Positions 3,958-5,989 of a stretch of 5,989 nucleotides of DNA are shown piece by piece. Below the pieces are notes generated by a model. It was not told the DNA's origin. It made no database searches and saw only the letters and a list, made by a program, of their open reading frames with translations. The position numbers and the translations under genes are program-made. The stretch comes from Phycisphaerae bacterium. GTDB taxonomy: Bacteria > Planctomycetota > Phycisphaerae > SM23-33. The stretch lies in NCBI GenBank assembly GCA_030628445.1, contig DAOVQV010000111.1, positions 1 to 5,989 on the forward strand. Reading direction: 5' to 3'. Numbering within the stretch: the stretch's first letter is position 1; every line of letters starts with the position of its first letter.

Positions 3958-5989
3958 ATGAAGTCTTGTGGGATGGTTTTCAGCAGGAGGGGCGGCTGGT
4001 CTTGTATCGCCATCGCGTTTGTTCTCCTGATCGGACAGGCCTGCGTGGCCGAGCAGTACATCCCCCCGATCGGTATCCCCGCCCCGCCGTTCGGTATCAA
4101 CGAGTCGCACACGATGTATGCCGGGCAGTGGTATACCGCCGGCGGATTCACATACAGAGACGCCGGGAACGGGCCGTACACGCACTACGTCGACAACACC
4201 CATCCCAGCGCCACGGACGTAGGCAACCCTTACGGCACGGCCGCGACGCCCAGGGCCTCCCTGCCCCTCGGCACGCTGCCGGCGGGCTCGGTCGTCGAGA
4301 TTCACGGCGGGCCCTACTTCTTCTCGAGCAACGTGGACATCGTCTCACAGGGCACCGCGGAGGACCCGGTCTTCGTCCGCGCGGTTGACCCTGAGAATAA
4401 GGTGCTCCTGCGAGCCTCGGGCAGCAGTATTCGCCTGCGCTGCTTCGGGTCGTACGTGATCTACGAGAACCTAGAGCTCAGCTACGGCCTGAGGTTCCAG
4501 TCCTATGAGTACTCGCATCACACCGCGATCCGGTACTGCGAGGTCAGCGGCCCAGAGGGAGTGTACCTGGGTTCCAACGCGGGTGTGCACGCTGACGAGT
4601 GGGCCACGTACATGGTCATCTTCAGGAACCACATTCACCACAACGTGCGGCTCTCCGATGGGAATCCGGTCGATGTTCACGGCGTAGCCGCCGGCTCGGG
4701 CTCTCATCACGTCTGGGTACTGGAGAACGAGATTCACCACAACAGCGGCGACGCGTTCCAGGCGTCGGACCACTCCAATCCGGTCGTGCATCACTTCTAC
4801 GTCGGCGGCAACGTGATGCATGACGACCGTGAGAACGGCGTCGACCTCAAGCACATCGAAGACGTCGTCGTTTCGCAGAACAAGATATACAGCTACCTCC
4901 CCTCGACGTATCTCGGCGACGCGGTGGTTATCGGTGCGAACGGCTTTGAGCCGGGCGTGGAAGGACCCACCCGGGCGTGGTTCCTGTTCAACGAGATCTG
5001 GAACTGCAAGAACGGCATACGCGTCGAGGGCGCCCGCGACTGCTATATTGTCGGCAACACGATCCGCGAGGCCAGTGGCAACGCCATCCAGCTCGACATC
5101 GACCCGGATTCGCTGAACGTTAACATCGTCTCCAACACGCTGGTCGGCATCGGCTCGAAGGGCATCGCTTATGGTTGGAAGGAGCCCGGCGCGTCGGGCT
5201 TCAGCTTCGCCAACAACATCTTCAGGAACATCGGCAGCTACCACGTGGACGTTCCTGCCTTCGTCGCCTCGACCGGTGAGCTGCGGAACAACCTGTTCTG
5301 GGACAGCGGCGCGAGTATCAGCATTCGCTGGGGCAGTTCCACGTACACCGGCCTGGACCCGGCCGGCGTCAATGCCCTGCCGGACAGCAGCGGCAATGTG
5401 ATTGGCGATCCGCTCCTGGTCGATATCCCCGGGGCCGACTTCCACATTCAGGCCGGTTCGGCTGCGGCCAACGCGGGCATTGTCTCCGCTGTGTACCAGG
5501 ACTTCTTCGACCTTTACGGCGTCGACATCAAGTTGGACTACGACGGCCTGCCGCGGCCCCAGGAGGGCCTCTGGGACATCGGGGCCTTCGAGTTGCCGGC
5601 GGGGCTCGGGGTCGCCGGGCGGCACGTGTTCTATAACAATTCCGCGTGGGACGGCAACGACCCGGCCGCCAACGCCGCCGACGATGCGGCCATCGCGACC
5701 GACAAGACAGCGCTGCTTCCGAACCAGGTCGCGACGTTTGCCAACTACACAAGCTACTTGCGCGGAATCAACGGCGTGATGGTTGACATCGATGGACTGG
5801 CCGGGACGCCCACGGCTTCGGACTTTGAGTTCAAGGTCGGCAATGACAACAACCCAGGCGCTTGGCCGACCGCTCCGGCACCGGCAAGCATCACCGTCCG
5901 CAGCGGCGACGGAGTCGGAGGCTCAGACCGTATTACGATCATCTGGGCGGACAACGCGATCGAAAAGCAGTGGCTTGAAGTGACGGCCC
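3958..5989 (+). CDS. Secreted right-handed parallel beta-helix repeat protein with Planctomycetes-type C-terminal domain (3' end outside window)
   Basis: 677 residues are visible and the frame is open at the window end. Residues 1-31 look like a signal peptide: basic n-region with R10-R11, hydrophobic stretch about 15-28, probable cleavage after A31; the cysteine at 29 lacks a proper lipobox. Residues about 32-160 form an N-terminal cap (YVDNTHPS, GSVVEIHGGPY). Residues about 165-450 are beta-helix coils marked by N-x-[ILM] at N224, N257, N285, N308, N345, N367, N393, N419 and N444, 22-37 residues apart. GDAFQ (264-268) and HDDRENGVDLK (288-298) could be functional motifs. Residues about 482-545 end in DYDGLPRPQ and DIGAFEL, a common beta-helix C-cap ('choice-of-anchor Q'-like). 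Residues about 556-677 resemble an extracellular domain I recognise from Planctomycetes (FYNNSAWDGNDP, FKVGNDNNPGAW, ITIIWADNAIEKQWLEVT), often followed by dockerin-like repeats. Polysaccharide binding or cleavage is likely; no enzyme family is assigned. Confidence 0.88.
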   Translation, partial: MKSCGMVFSRRGGWSCIAIAFVLLIGQACVAEQYIPPIGIPAPPFGINESHTMYAGQWYTAGGFTYRDAGNGPYTHYVDNTHPSATDVGNPYGTAATPRASLPLGTLPAGSVVEIHGGPYFFSSNVDIVSQGTAEDPVFVRAVDPENKVLLRASGSSIRLRCFGSYVIYENLELSYGLRFQSYEYSHHTAIRYCEVSGPEGVYLGSNAGVHADEWATYMVIFRNHIHHNVRLSDGNPVDVHGVAAGSGSHHVWVLENEIHHNSGDAFQASDHSNPVVHHFYVGGNVMHDDRENGVDLKHIEDVVVSQNKIYSYLPSTYLGDAVVIGANGFEPGVEGPTRAWFLFNEIWNCKNGIRVEGARDCYIVGNTIREASGNAIQLDIDPDSLNVNIVSNTLVGIGSKGIAYGWKEPGASGFSFANNIFRNIGSYHVDVPAFVASTGELRNNLFWDSGASISIRWGSSTYTGLDPAGVNALPDSSGNVIGDPLLVDIPGADFHIQAGSAAANAGIVSAVYQDFFDLYGVDIKLDYDGLPRPQEGLWDIGAFELPAGLGVAGRHVFYNNSAWDGNDPAANAADDAAIATDKTALLPNQVATFANYTSYLRGINGVMVDIDGLAGTPTASDFEFKVGNDNNPGAWPTAPAPASITVRSGDGVGGSDRITIIWADNAIEKQWLEVTA

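Noticed and set aside
3982..4044. Twin-arginine (Tat) signal or lipoprotein signal on the beta-helix protein
   Set aside because: SRRGG lacks the hydrophobic residues expected after the twin arginines, and the residues before C29 (GQA) do not form a lipobox. An ordinary Sec signal peptide fits better.
4471..5625. 384-codon open frame on the minus strand
   Set aside because: It lies wholly antisense to the beta-helix gene, which has a signal peptide, strong RBS, promoter and recognisable repeats. The antisense translation is rich in V, R, D and A and matches no family, as expected for an opposite-strand shadow in GC-rich DNA.
1..5989. Mobile element, phage, CRISPR or defence system
   Set aside because: I saw no transposase, integrase, terminal repeats, CRISPR-type repeats, tRNA or defence genes. 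Apart from the attC-like hairpin noted above, the genes look like ordinary chromosomal metabolism and export.

Overview
The window reads as chromosomal DNA from a GC-rich bacterium, most likely a planctomycete or close relative. The main basis is the C-terminal region of the last gene, which resembles an extracellular-protein domain I know chiefly from Planctomycetes. A fused glucosamine-6-phosphate deaminase/PIG-L deacetylase fits that lineage but also occurs in Bacteroidetes. The assignment rests on recognised protein features and was not tested by a search.

Layout from left to right. Positions 1-231 (+) hold the C-terminal end of formate--tetrahydrofolate ligase (fhs), cut by the window edge. 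Positions 232-349 are a convergent intergenic gap with a large nested inverted repeat (234-310). Positions 350-2233 (-) hold a complete 627-residue NagB-like/LmbE-like fusion. Positions 2234-2456 are a divergent control region with a plausible promoter for each flanking gene and a perfect 10-bp palindrome inside the nagB promoter. Positions 2457-3716 (+) encode a complete 419-residue glutamate dehydrogenase. Positions 3717-3957 are intergenic, with a 12-bp palindrome, a small hairpin and a good promoter/RBS pair. From 3958 to the window end (+) runs a large secreted right-handed beta-helix protein whose frame is still open at 5989.

The nagB-like and gdh genes are divergent and share one control region. 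Deamination of an amino sugar phosphate releases ammonium, and glutamate dehydrogenase interconverts ammonium and glutamate, so the pair could link amino-sugar use to nitrogen metabolism. This is inference from gene order. The beta-helix protein is probably exported and may bind or process polysaccharide, but no enzymatic family can be assigned. I see no tRNA, rRNA, CRISPR array, insertion sequence or phage gene.

The items most worth checking are the non-canonical active-site residues of the NagB half, the nested inverted repeat between fhs and nagB (superficially integron-attC-like, possibly only a terminator), and the His-rich, Asn-ladder beta-helix protein with its lineage-specific C-terminal domain.
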